Assembly: GCA_030727085.1 (NCBI GenBank)
Contig: JANRCF010000008.1
Coordinates: forward strand, 1 to 23,210
Reading direction: 5' to 3'
DNA: 23,210 nt
DNA from: Alphaproteobacteria bacterium
GTDB lineage: Bacteria > Pseudomonadota > Alphaproteobacteria > Paracaedibacterales > CAIOTO01
Part shown: in pieces, positions 7,698 through 14,666 of the stretch
Position numbering within the stretch: position 1 is the first letter of the stretch
Layout of the letters: the number at the start of each line of letters is the position of its first letter
Notes under the pieces: model-generated
Seen by the model: only the letters and a program-made list of their open reading frames with translations
Told to the model about the DNA's origin: nothing
Databases searched by the model: none
Translations under genes and position numbers: made by a program

Positions 7698-8423
7698 ATG
7701 AAGATTTTGAGTTTTCTTTCTCGTGCAACGATCATCTTGTTTCTGAAAATTTGTTTTGCAACAAGTTTGACTGTTAGTTTTTGTGAGCCTGTTTTTGCCC
7801 TTAAGCTAGCTAAGAAAAAAAAATCTAAAAAGAAGAAATCTAAGAAAAAAAAATCTAAAAAGAAAAAGATGACTAAGAAGAAATCTAAAAAGAAAAAGGC
7901 TAAAAAGAAGAAGGCTAAAAAGAAAAAGGCGGCTAAGAAAAAAGCCGAGAAAAAGGTTGAGCCAAAACCTGCTCCAAAACCTGTTCCAATACCAGCATTA
8001 ACTAAATTTGAAACAGAAACTACCTATTGGTGTGGCAGTGTTCATTGTGATAAAGCCCAAGATGATAGCGACGCAGCGTGTTTGTTATCACCCGGGGATA
8101 AACCGATGCAGTGCGTTTATGGAAATATTAATGTCAATCTAAAAGATGAATCGATAAAAAAGTTAAGACTAAGCCCGGAAACTGATAGCGGTATGGAGAT
8201 ATGCCTATATGAATTGCGTGCACTTTGTGGCGGTTATAGAGCGTCATTCAATAATGATAAAGATATAGTCAGCGCTGAGTGTGAAAAAGACGATAAGATG
8301 TATAAATGCCAGCCTGCGTTTGAGAATGTACCAAAAGCGTTGGTTTCCCCTCCTGCGTTAGCTGCTCCCCCTGTGGCAGCGCCTCCGCCCGCCGCAGGAG
8401 TTTCCCCTGTGCCTCGAGGTTAG
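7698..8423 (+). CDS. Secreted lysine-rich repeat protein with Cys-containing domain
   Basis: Not recognised as a named family. 241 residues from ATG 7698; an upstream in-frame TTG (7656) is ignored because the signal peptide begins at this Met (MKILSFL, cleavage after about residue 34, PVFA). Mature order: a Lys tract of KKKKS/KKKKA pentads (39-86); a Pro/Lys linker (EPKPAPKPVPIPA); a domain of about 110 residues with eight cysteines (YWCGS, HCDK, AACLL, MQCVY and others); and a Pro/Ala-rich C-terminus (about 215-237). The Lys tract could bind acidic polymers such as LPS, DNA or peptidoglycan teichuronic-type polymers, but that is inference. Probably co-transcribed with the protease 46 bases upstream. 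The A-rich repeat DNA is prone to slippage. Confidence 0.75.
   Translation: MKILSFLSRATIILFLKICFATSLTVSFCEPVFALKLAKKKKSKKKKSKKKKSKKKKMTKKKSKKKKAKKKKAKKKKAAKKKAEKKVEPKPAPKPVPIPALTKFETETTYWCGSVHCDKAQDDSDAACLLSPGDKPMQCVYGNINVNLKDESIKKLRLSPETDSGMEICLYELRALCGGYRASFNNDKDIVSAECEKDDKMYKCQPAFENVPKALVSPPALAAPPVAAPPPAAGVSPVPRG
7811..7929 (+). repeat. A-rich tandem coding repeat with two A9 tracts
   Basis: The Lys tract is encoded by imperfect 15- and 30-base repeats. The first two 30-base copies (7811-7840 and 7841-7870) are nearly identical and each carries a run of nine A (7815-7823, 7845-7853). Such runs can change length by replication slippage or cause RNA polymerase slippage. Confidence 0.8.
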
Positions 8424-8505
8424 ATTGTAGCTAAAATCTGACCACTTGAAACCAATAGAGTATCTGTATAGTGTTAGCGTATAGCTATTCGTATTCAAAT
8501 GCATC

Positions 8506-8928
8506 ATGACATATAACGATCAATCCTTTTGGCTTATTAAATCCGAACCATCCACATGGTCATGGGCTGATCAAGTCGCCAAGGGAATTGAACCCTGGGA
8601 AGGCGTACGTAATTACCAAGCACGTAATAACCTTAAAGCTATGAAAATAGGGGATTTGTGCTTTTTTTATCATTCAGTAAAAGAACGATCGATTAAGGGT
8701 ATTGTGGAGGTTGTAAGCGATTATCGTCTCGACCCCACAGATCATGACGGTGTGTTTGGATTAGTAGATGTTAAAGCGGTGCGACCTTTAAAAAAGTCGA
8801 TTTGCTTAGATCAAATCAAGTTGGTGCCAGCACTGCAGGAGATGGCATTGCTTAAGCAATCACGATTGTCAGTTCAGCCGATTACGGCGGAAGAGTGGGC
8901 TGTGATACTTCATCTTTCGGGGGAATAG
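8506..8928 (+). CDS. EVE domain protein
   Basis: 140 residues, almost entirely one EVE domain, a PUA/YTH-related fold that in characterised members binds modified bases in nucleic acids. Hallmarks are FWLIKSEPSTWSW at the start, WEGVRNYQARNNLKAMKIGDL and FFYHS in the core, and IVEVVSDYRLDP. This is the common single-domain bacterial (thymocyte nuclear protein 1-like) form, cytoplasmic. It stands alone between the lysine-rich protein gene and fdxA; no nuclease or restriction partner is next to it, so a defence role is not indicated by context. Confidence 0.9.
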   Translation: MTYNDQSFWLIKSEPSTWSWADQVAKGIEPWEGVRNYQARNNLKAMKIGDLCFFYHSVKERSIKGIVEVVSDYRLDPTDHDGVFGLVDVKAVRPLKKSICLDQIKLVPALQEMALLKQSRLSVQPITAEEWAVILHLSGE

Positions 8929-9037
8929 TTATTAAAATTTATATTAAATTAATTTATTTTATTCTTACAGAAACAGTTGATAATCCATCTTATAAGAATC
9001 CATATTGGTGTATTTACAATAAATTTACTGAATTCAA

Positions 9038-9066
9038 TTGACTCTGTTTTTAATATCCATTAGCAT
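9038..9066 (+). promoter_or_regulatory. Candidate sigma70-type promoter for fdxA
   Basis: TTGACT (9038-9043) and TAGCAT (9061-9066) with a 17-base spacer, in the 178-base gap before fdxA. The leader would be about 34 bases. No other feature seen in this gap. Confidence 0.45.
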
Positions 9067-9106
9067 GCAAGTGAATTTAATATTTAGTTTAAATTAGACC
9101 CAAAAA

Positions 9107-9439
9107 ATGACATATGTTGTAACTGAAAGTTGTATCCGCTGTAAATACCAAGATTGTATTGAGGTGTGTCCAGTAGATTGTTTTTATGAAGGTGAAAATA
9201 TGTTGGTCATTGATCCTGACCAATGTATTGACTGCGGTGTATGTGAAATAGAATGCCCAGCTGAAGCTATTATTGCAGATACTGTTCCGGGTGCAGAAAA
9301 GTGGGTTGAGCTCAATCGAACATATGCGAATATATGGCCGAATATTACTCGAAAGGGTGCTGCACCAGCGGATGCAGATAGTTGGCTGAAGGTGGAAGGC
9401 AAGTTTGATAATCATTTTAGCGAGAAATCAGGAAAATAA
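9107..9439 (+). CDS. fdxA: Seven-iron ferredoxin FdxA
   Basis: 110 residues. Cysteine spacing is that of [3Fe-4S][4Fe-4S] ferredoxins: C9-x7-C17-x3-C21-P and C40-x2-C43-x2-C46-x3-C50-P, with the extra C12 and C25. By comparison with Azotobacter FdI, C9, C17 and C50 should bind the 3Fe cluster and C21, C40, C43 and C46 the 4Fe cluster. It is a small cytoplasmic electron carrier; the partner is unknown. The C-terminal half is the usual FdxA extension with WVELNRTYANIWPNI. The fdxA-carD order is common in alphaproteobacteria. Confidence 0.95.
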   Translation: MTYVVTESCIRCKYQDCIEVCPVDCFYEGENMLVIDPDQCIDCGVCEIECPAEAIIADTVPGAEKWVELNRTYANIWPNITRKGAAPADADSWLKVEGKFDNHFSEKSGK

Positions 9440-9450
9440 TTAATTCTTCC

Positions 9451-9484
9451 CCTTGATTTTTTCTAAATCATTCTTATATCAAGG
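9451..9484. repeat. Inverted repeat between fdxA and carD
   Basis: CCTTGAT (9451-9457) and ATCAAGG (9478-9484) are perfect 7-base arms with a 20-base spacer. The left arm overlaps a weak -35 (TTGATT) and the right arm a weak -10 (TATATC) and the purine-rich AAGGAAAGG before carD. It could be an operator, a leader hairpin or a weak terminator. Confidence 0.35.
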
Positions 9485-9505
9485 AAAGGCAGTATATTAA
9501 CCCTT

Positions 9506-10018
9506 ATGAGTAATAGAAAAGAAATGACTGAAGCTCTATTTAATGTTGGTGATTACGTTGTTTATCCTGCGCATGGCGTTGGTAGACTATTAGCAATTGA
9601 AACCCATGATATCGCAGGCCATAAAGTTGAGCTGTTTGTTATCACCTTTGATAAAGATCGCATGACATTGCGATTGCCTATCCAAAAGGCAAAGAATGCG
9701 GGGCTGCGCCCAATTAGTTCAAAAGATGAATTCGAAACTGTTTTGCAAATTTTGACGGTTAAGTCAAAACCACGTCGTTTGATGTGGAGCCGTCGTGCTC
9801 AAGAATATGAAAACAAAATTAATTCAGGTAATCCGGTATCGATTGCGGAAGTGGTTCGTGATTTATTTCGCAATCATTCAGATACAGATCAATCGTACAG
9901 TGAACGCCAAATTTACCAAGCGGCTATTGATCGTTTGGCGCGTGAGCTGGCTGCGATTGAAACCATTGGCGAGAATGATGCGATTTCCAAAATGGAAACA
10001 ATTATGCGCGCTGCGTAG
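9506..10018 (+). CDS. carD: CarD/CdnL family RNA polymerase-binding transcription factor
   Basis: 170 residues. An N-terminal RNA polymerase-interacting Tudor-like domain (about 10-75) is marked by FNVGDYVVYPAHGVGRL, and a helical C-terminal domain (about 80-170) by KPRRLMWSRRAQEYENKINSG and AEVVRDLF. CarD/CdnL binds the RNAP beta subunit and the upstream edge of the -10 bubble, stabilising open complexes, notably at rRNA promoters. The start at 9506 gives the usual length; an ATG at 9524 is also possible and would put a purine-rich AGAAAAGAA just before it. Follows fdxA by 66 bases, possibly in the same transcript. Confidence 0.93.
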   Translation: MSNRKEMTEALFNVGDYVVYPAHGVGRLLAIETHDIAGHKVELFVITFDKDRMTLRLPIQKAKNAGLRPISSKDEFETVLQILTVKSKPRRLMWSRRAQEYENKINSGNPVSIAEVVRDLFRNHSDTDQSYSERQIYQAAIDRLARELAAIETIGENDAISKMETIMRAA

Positions 10019-10055
10019 AGCGGTGCTGTGCGTTTTTAATTCCACTAGCAGTTTT

Positions 10056-10128
10056 GTCATCTCCGCCTAGGCGGGGATCAAGGCTGTTTTTATTTTTCTC
10101 TGGATTCCTGCCTGCGCTGGGATGGCAG
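10056..10128. repeat. Dispersed palindromic element between carD and truB
   Basis: It contains the perfect palindrome CCGCCTAGGCGG (10063-10074), then a second hairpin-like piece from 10101 with ATTCC (10104-10108) and GGGAT (10119-10123), a worn version of the ATTCCCGT/ACGGGAAT element seen intact at 18565-18584. Probably two adjacent palindromic elements of the same families as at 11437, 14667 and 18496. Confidence 0.6.
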
Positions 10129-10154
10129 TGAGTCGGCATGGAGCGCTACTAATC

Positions 10155-11123
10155 GTGTCTGAAATAAAAAAATCAAAAACAAAAAATAATATCAACGGCT
10201 GGCTTGTTATCGATAAGCCACTTGGTTTGACGTCAACCAAAGTCGGTAGTCAGCTAAAACGTTTGTTGCGTCCGCAGAAAATTGGTCACATTGGTACGCT
10301 TGACCCGCTCGCTTCTGGGGTACTGACTTTTGCTCTAGGTGAGGCCACAAAGTTAATACCCTATTGGAACATCACGGCAAAACAATACACATTCCATATA
10401 ACTTTTGGTGAACGTCGTTCAACTGATGATGCTGAAGGCGATGTTATCGAGCGATCAACTGTTCTGCCTACTGCTGCGCGTATTGATCTGTTTTTAAGCC
10501 AATTTATGGGCAGCATTGACCAAGTGCCGCCAAACTATTCAGCGATTCAGGTCGATGGCAAGCGTTCTTATGATCGTGCGCGCAAAGGTGAGGAATTTAC
10601 TTTGCCATCACGTAATGTCCGCATTGATGATCTGCGTATCACGCGGCAAATTTCTGAAGATACTTTTGCATTCGATGTCACCTGTGGCACAGGAACATAT
10701 GTACGATCGCTAGCGCGTGACATAGCCGAAATTTGCGGTACTGTTGGCTACGTTAGTTATTTGCGGCGCACGAAAGATGGTTGTTTTGCAATTAAAGATG
10801 CCGTGCAGTTAGATGCGTTGTTGAATAAAGCTAGTGATACGATTTTAGTAGAAGAAAGTGGTAAAATCAGGCATAATCACTCTGGTATTTTCCCTTTAAG
10901 TTCTGTTCTGGACGACATCCCGGCTGTAACGGTTGGGGAAGATGATTTAAAACGGCTTTACTTAGGTCAAGCAATTCCAGTTGATTCGATTTCAGATCTA
11001 ATTTCTGGAGTTGTGCAAATTCAAGGGGCATTCGGGCTTTGTGCCATGGGGCTTATTGAAGATGGTCAGTTAAAGCCAAAACGTTTATTACATTTAGGAG
11101 AACATGATGTCGATTACTATTGA
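10155..11123 (+). CDS. truB: tRNA pseudouridine(55) synthase
   Basis: 322 residues from GTG 10155. TruB converts U55 to pseudouridine in the T-loop of tRNAs. NGWLVIDKPLGLTS is the family start and GHIGTLDPLASGVL holds the catalytic aspartate (D50 in this numbering). DDAEGDV, VPPNYSAIQVDGKRSYDRAR and TGTYVRSLARDIAE are further TruB motifs; a short C-terminal PUA-like part follows. The frame is open to ATG 10122, but that codon lies inside a palindromic repeat, so GTG 10155, with GGAG 11 bases upstream, is preferred; this is not certain. The 3' end overlaps rpsO by 17 bases, indicating co-transcription and probable translational coupling. Confidence 0.92.
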   Translation: MSEIKKSKTKNNINGWLVIDKPLGLTSTKVGSQLKRLLRPQKIGHIGTLDPLASGVLTFALGEATKLIPYWNITAKQYTFHITFGERRSTDDAEGDVIERSTVLPTAARIDLFLSQFMGSIDQVPPNYSAIQVDGKRSYDRARKGEEFTLPSRNVRIDDLRITRQISEDTFAFDVTCGTGTYVRSLARDIAEICGTVGYVSYLRRTKDGCFAIKDAVQLDALLNKASDTILVEESGKIRHNHSGIFPLSSVLDDIPAVTVGEDDLKRLYLGQAIPVDSISDLISGVVQIQGAFGLCAMGLIEDGQLKPKRLLHLGEHDVDYY

Positions 11124-11376
11124 ACGCAAAGCAGAAATTGTTGCTGAATTTGGAAAGACTCCACATGATACTGGGTCAACTGAAGTCCAAATCGCTATTA
11201 TTACAGAGCGCATTACAAATTTATCAGGTCACATGAAGACACATGCAAAAGATTTGCACTCACGTCGTGGGTTGTTGATGTTGGTTGGCCAACGTCGTCG
11301 TTTGTTGGATTATATTAAAGATCGCAATTTGGCTGGTTATCAGGCATTGATCAAGCGTTTGGGTATCCGTCGCTAG
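11107..11376 (+). CDS. rpsO: 30S ribosomal protein S15
   Basis: 89 residues, the canonical length, from the second of two adjacent ATG codons; GGAG ends six bases before ATG 11107 but only three before ATG 11104. S15 binds 16S rRNA at the h20-h22 junction and nucleates the platform. Motifs: FGKTPHDTGSTEVQIA, HMKTHAKDLHSRRGLL and RRRLLDYIK. Overlaps the end of truB. In many bacteria pnp follows; here it does not. Confidence 0.97.
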   Translation: MSITIERKAEIVAEFGKTPHDTGSTEVQIAIITERITNLSGHMKTHAKDLHSRRGLLMLVGQRRRLLDYIKDRNLAGYQALIKRLGIRR

Positions 11377-11605
11377 TTAACTTCATTAACGATCGATTGC
11401 TGCAGTTTTTTCTGTACGCTTCTTTTTTGCTGTATTCCCCGGGCTTGACCCGGGGATCTGATTTTCACTGCTTTTTCGTTATCACGAGGAGCCCATGAGC
11501 GACGTGGTGATCTAGACTGTTTTGGATTGTCATGCTTTTTTAAAGCTCAAATCCTCGCCGAGGCTTAGAACTAGTGCAGCGCGATGACGGAAAAAAACAA
11601 ATCCC
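11377..11605. other. Intergenic region rpsO-tsaB, holding palindromic repeats and no gene
   Basis: 229 bases. Apart from the repeat elements at 11437-11516 no coding, tRNA or clear terminator sequence was found. The GC content of the hairpins contrasts with the AT-rich surroundings. The rest (11517-11605) contains further short worn inverted repeats such as CCTCG/CGAGG near 11553. Confidence 0.5.
11437..11516. repeat. Dispersed palindromic elements downstream of rpsO
   Basis: First element: CCCCGGG-CTTGA-CCCGGGG (11437-11455), perfect 7-bp arms with a CTTGA loop, followed by ATC. Second element (about 11477-11516): ATCAC (11481-11485) pairs with GTGAT (11507-11511) around CGAGGAGC...GCGACG, resembling the widespread bacterial repeat of the type CGTCATTGCGAGGAGC...GCGACG. 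Neither encodes anything. Confidence 0.7.
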
Positions 11606-12229
11606 ATGACCAAACTTACGTTTTTTGTAACAACCACTACCTGCTATGCCGCTATTGAAACAGCGCACTGTACCATTCAAGATTCCTATACACTTGGCAC
11701 TGAATCACAAAGTGCTGCACTTATTCCATTTATAAAAAGTCTTTGGGATCGCGCTGACAATCCTTCCCCCACAACACTTATTGCGCCAAAAGGCCCAGGT
11801 AGTTTTACAAGTCTTCGTGTAACATTGGCGACTGCGCAAGGATTAAGTATCACATTTCCAACAGCGACATGTTATGCACCAACATTTTTTGACGTGCTGC
11901 TCTATGGACGTCCTGAGCAAAGCTATGCGGTTATTGATTCAAAACGCGGTGATTATTTTGTAAAAACAAAATTGGGTGAGCCACTTATTCTGACGCTAGA
12001 GGCGTTCGAGGAGTTTCAAAAAGAGCATTCTAATTGGGAAGTGCTGGTTGAACCTGATTTGTTCGACCATAATTTTATAATCCAAAGCGGTGTAAAGACT
12101 ATTTCATACAATCCAATAGACCTGCTTGGCGCATTGCTGGCTGTTGATACATATGGGCAGCCAACCGCATTTGAGCCGTATTATTTGTTCGAGCCAATAT
12201 TTAAAAAGTCTGAGAAGACATTGTTCTGA
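11606..12229 (+). CDS. tsaB: tRNA threonylcarbamoyladenosine biosynthesis protein TsaB
   Basis: 207 residues. TsaB is the inactive ASKHA-fold partner of TsaD, needed with TsaE and TsaC for t6A37 in ANN-decoding tRNAs. The diagnostic segment is KGPGSFTSLRVTLATAQGLS (about 62-81). The usual N-terminal ILAIDTS strand is eroded here (FFVTTTTCYAAIE), which is tolerable because TsaB has no catalysis, and the C-terminal half is short. The identification rests mainly on the central motif and length. The usual rimI neighbour is absent. It follows rpsO across a 229-base repeat-bearing gap, so may have its own promoter. Confidence 0.82.
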   Translation: MTKLTFFVTTTTCYAAIETAHCTIQDSYTLGTESQSAALIPFIKSLWDRADNPSPTTLIAPKGPGSFTSLRVTLATAQGLSITFPTATCYAPTFFDVLLYGRPEQSYAVIDSKRGDYFVKTKLGEPLILTLEAFEEFQKEHSNWEVLVEPDLFDHNFIIQSGVKTISYNPIDLLGALLAVDTYGQPTAFEPYYLFEPIFKKSEKTLF

Positions 12230-12310
12230 GATTTTAAATTTCTCATTTTAATCATTCATTAACTAATCCTTGTTACTTTGGTCCTATGAATAATACGATT
12301 GGAGAAGTTT

Positions 12311-12880
12311 ATGATTTTTAATAAATATGTTATTGCACTTGGTGTTGCGCTTAGTTTTGTTGTGGCGTCATTGAATGCTGCAGAATGCCCGGCAGATACA
12401 CCTAAATCTATTAATGCGGTTGATAAACGTTGCAAAAAGCTTTGGGACGATTACAACGCTTTGTCAGACGAAGAAAAGGCAGATGAGGCCGAAAATTCGA
12501 AGAATACAAAAATAACAACTGAGTTTGCTGAAAAATGCGACACGAGTAAGCGTATTCCAGGTGCCTTTCCAAAGTGTTCTGCGTTAACAGCTGCGCAATG
12601 TATAAGCGAGCCGGCAAAATGCGCATTGGTTGGCAGTAAGTGCACAACACTTACACTTGCTCAGCAAGAAAAGAATGAAGCACCTTGCGCTGCAAGCACT
12701 GGCGCACAAGGTGAATATTGCAAGGTGTTTAAAAAAACAGAATCATTTGCTCAATGTTTATGTAGCAAAAGAGGGACTGGCTGCATCTTTGATTGTAGTA
12801 AAATGACTTCTGAATCAGCATGTGCAACTGAACCAACTGCGTGTAGGTGGAATGGCAGTGAATGCGAGCGAGCTGGCTAA
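12311..12880 (+). CDS. Small secreted cysteine-rich protein with duplicated Cys unit
   Basis: Not recognised. 189 residues from ATG 12311, with GGAGAAG at the right distance; an upstream in-frame TTG (12299) precedes this SD and is ignored. Signal peptide about 1-23. The mature part has 16 cysteines. A unit of the form C-x2-E-P-x2-C-x3-G-S-x-C occurs twice: C97-C104-C111 and C171-C178-C185, the second with C-R-W and lying at the very C-terminus. A charged Lys/Glu-rich segment (50-75) precedes the Cys region. It is probably an exported, disulfide-stabilised protein. Related in style to the protein at 3672-4754. Role unknown; the neighbours (tsaB, glyS) give no clue. Confidence 0.75.
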   Translation: MIFNKYVIALGVALSFVVASLNAAECPADTPKSINAVDKRCKKLWDDYNALSDEEKADEAENSKNTKITTEFAEKCDTSKRIPGAFPKCSALTAAQCISEPAKCALVGSKCTTLTLAQQEKNEAPCAASTGAQGEYCKVFKKTESFAQCLCSKRGTGCIFDCSKMTSESACATEPTACRWNGSECERAG

Positions 12881-12887
12881 TTTAATG

Positions 12888-12933
12888 TTTCACCATAGCG
12901 AGCCTATACATTCTTAGGTTTGCTATGGTGAAA
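12888..12933. terminator. Stem-loop between convergent Cys-rich gene and glyS
   Basis: TTTCACCATAGC (12888-12899) pairs perfectly with GCTATGGTGAAA (12922-12933), 12 bp, with partial inner pairing (CCTA/TAGG). It lies in the 66-base gap between two convergent genes. T-runs are short, so it is called a bidirectional terminator by position and stem. Confidence 0.6.
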
Positions 12934-12946
12934 TAAATTATCAACT

Positions 12947-14605
12947 TTAAATCTTACGTGCAATTTCCCACATGTTTGTAATACGCACGTTGTCCCCTAA
13001 AATCTCATCTGCTTTTTCGCGTGGACAACGATCGCGCACATAGACTTGGAATCTTAGCTGGATAAACTCCCAAACATCTTCAGCTGTCTTTGATGATAAT
13101 TCAATACCTTGTGTTTTATATCCAGCAATCGCTTTGTTAATTGCTTCAAGTAAATCAATATCATCATGCTCAGCTTCAACAATTAAACGAATAATCCCAA
13201 GCGCGGTACGGCGAATTGCAAGCGGATCTTTTGACCCTGTTGGTTTAATGCCGGACCCTAAGAAGCCGACAAGCGTATCCATTTTATCAATCAGCGCAAG
13301 CGTGCGGCTAACGAACTTGGTTGGTGTTTTTTTGCTGGGGCCAAGGGGTTGGTAGTATTCTTCAAGTGCCAACGCAACATCAGCATTTTCACCTTGTAGG
13401 GTTGCGTAGATACGCCCCATGATGCCTTGCAATTCTGGGAATTCGCCAACCATGTGTGTAACCAAATCACTTTTGCAAAGATGTACTGCCCGCTTAATGG
13501 TGGCATCGGGTGCAACTGATTCAAGCCGACGCACTTTATCTCCGACTGAACCTAATTTTTCATGAAACACAATTGAATCAAGTTTTTTTACTAGATCATT
13601 CAACGGCACTGCACGATCCGTATCATAAAAGAAGGCGGCGTCACTAAGACGCGCGCGAAGAACACGTTCTAATCCATCCATCATCAAGCGATTATCAGTT
13701 CGGGTTGGCACGTTTGTCAGCACGCCAAAATAAGGGGCGATAGTGCCATCATGTGTAAGTAGTGTGAAATACTTTTGATGTACACGCATTGATGTAGATA
13801 GAACCTCTGCTGGTAAGTGCGTGAATGCTGCATCAATTTCACCTAAATGGGCATAGGGAAAATCAACAAGGCCAGTGACTTCATCGAGTAAACTTTCGTC
13901 AGGTTGAATGGTTAGATTTTTGGCAGCAGCCGCATTTGTCATTGCATTCAAAACGGCGGTGCGGCGTTCGGCAAAGTCAATAATTATCTGTGTAGCGAGC
14001 AGCTGTTCCGCATAATGGTTTAAGCCTTTTACTTGAATCGCCTCAGGTTTTAAGAAACGGTGTCCAAACGTTGTATTGCCTGTTGTTAAATCAAGCCCTT
14101 TGACTGGAAATGCAATTGCTTTATCGTCAAGCATTACTGTGATTGCACGAATGGGGCGGATCCAAGAACGCGTGAAATCATTCGTTGCAGGGTTATGCCA
14201 GCGCATAGACTTTGGCCATGGCATTTGGTCAAGCAGACCATGTAATACATGAGGTATCATTTCATTAACAGGACGTGCAGCCGATACGATGTTCGCGTAA
14301 TAATAGTCACCGCGAGCCTCAAGTTGATCAGTCGTCATGCCGGTTGATTTTAAAAATCCTGCCAGTGCTGCTTCGGGTGCGTTAATGCGTGGACCGCGGC
14401 GCTCTTCTGTTAAGGATTGGGTCGTTTTGGGGAGGCCTTTTGCGAAAATTGCTAGACGTTGTGGTGCAATGTGGCTACCCACTTCGGTGAACGTAAGGCC
14501 TTGCTCGCTTAGCAATTTTGATAAGGTTTCTTTGCTATTATCAAGTGCCGCGCGTTGCATACGTGCGGGAATTTCTTCGCTGTAGATTTCGATCAGTAGA
14601 TCCAT
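12947..14605 (-). CDS. glyS: Glycyl-tRNA synthetase beta subunit, shortened at C-terminus
   Basis: 552 residues. The beta subunit of the bacterial alpha2beta2 enzyme that charges tRNA-Gly. Clear family motifs: LLIEIYSEEIPARMQ at the start, GPRINAPEAALAGFLKS, MRWHNPATNDFTRSWIRPI, FGHRFL, EVLSTSMRVHQKYFTL, and KMDTLVGFLGSGIKPTGSKDPLAIRRTALGIIRLI. Typical GlyS proteins are about 680-700 residues; here the protein stops soon after the segment WEFIQLRFQVYVRD, so the C-terminal anticodon-binding (DALR-like) domain is missing. A terminator-like hairpin starts 14 bases after the stop and a convergent gene lies beyond it, so no remnant follows. Downstream of glyQ by 136 bases, which hold palindromic repeats. 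The gene appears intact apart from this. Confidence 0.93.
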   Translation of the reverse strand: MDLLIEIYSEEIPARMQRAALDNSKETLSKLLSEQGLTFTEVGSHIAPQRLAIFAKGLPKTTQSLTEERRGPRINAPEAALAGFLKSTGMTTDQLEARGDYYYANIVSAARPVNEMIPHVLHGLLDQMPWPKSMRWHNPATNDFTRSWIRPIRAITVMLDDKAIAFPVKGLDLTTGNTTFGHRFLKPEAIQVKGLNHYAEQLLATQIIIDFAERRTAVLNAMTNAAAAKNLTIQPDESLLDEVTGLVDFPYAHLGEIDAAFTHLPAEVLSTSMRVHQKYFTLLTHDGTIAPYFGVLTNVPTRTDNRLMMDGLERVLRARLSDAAFFYDTDRAVPLNDLVKKLDSIVFHEKLGSVGDKVRRLESVAPDATIKRAVHLCKSDLVTHMVGEFPELQGIMGRIYATLQGENADVALALEEYYQPLGPSKKTPTKFVSRTLALIDKMDTLVGFLGSGIKPTGSKDPLAIRRTALGIIRLIVEAEHDDIDLLEAINKAIAGYKTQGIELSSKTAEDVWEFIQLRFQVYVRDRCPREKADEILGDNVRITNMWEIARKI

Positions 14606-14666
14606 GATTTTTTCACTTTTTGTTTCGTTGAGTTTAGATGTTCGTCATTATCGCTTTTTTAGTTTT

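Noticed and set aside
7811..7929. Tandem repeats as a CRISPR array
   Set aside because: Repeats are contiguous A-rich Lys codons inside an ORF with no unique spacers and no cas genes nearby.
8506..8928. EVE protein as part of a defence or modification-dependent restriction system
   Set aside because: It is the standalone single-domain form and no nuclease, McrB-like or methyltransferase gene is adjacent.
11517..11605. Possible tRNA or small RNA in the rpsO-tsaB gap
   Set aside because: A CAAATCC segment looked like a T-arm, but no acceptor stem, anticodon arm or matching spacing was found.
12411..12650. Minus-strand frames inside the Cys-rich gene as the lost glyS C-terminus
   Set aside because: Their translations show no resemblance to a GlyS anticodon-binding domain, and a terminator-like stem separates them from glyS.
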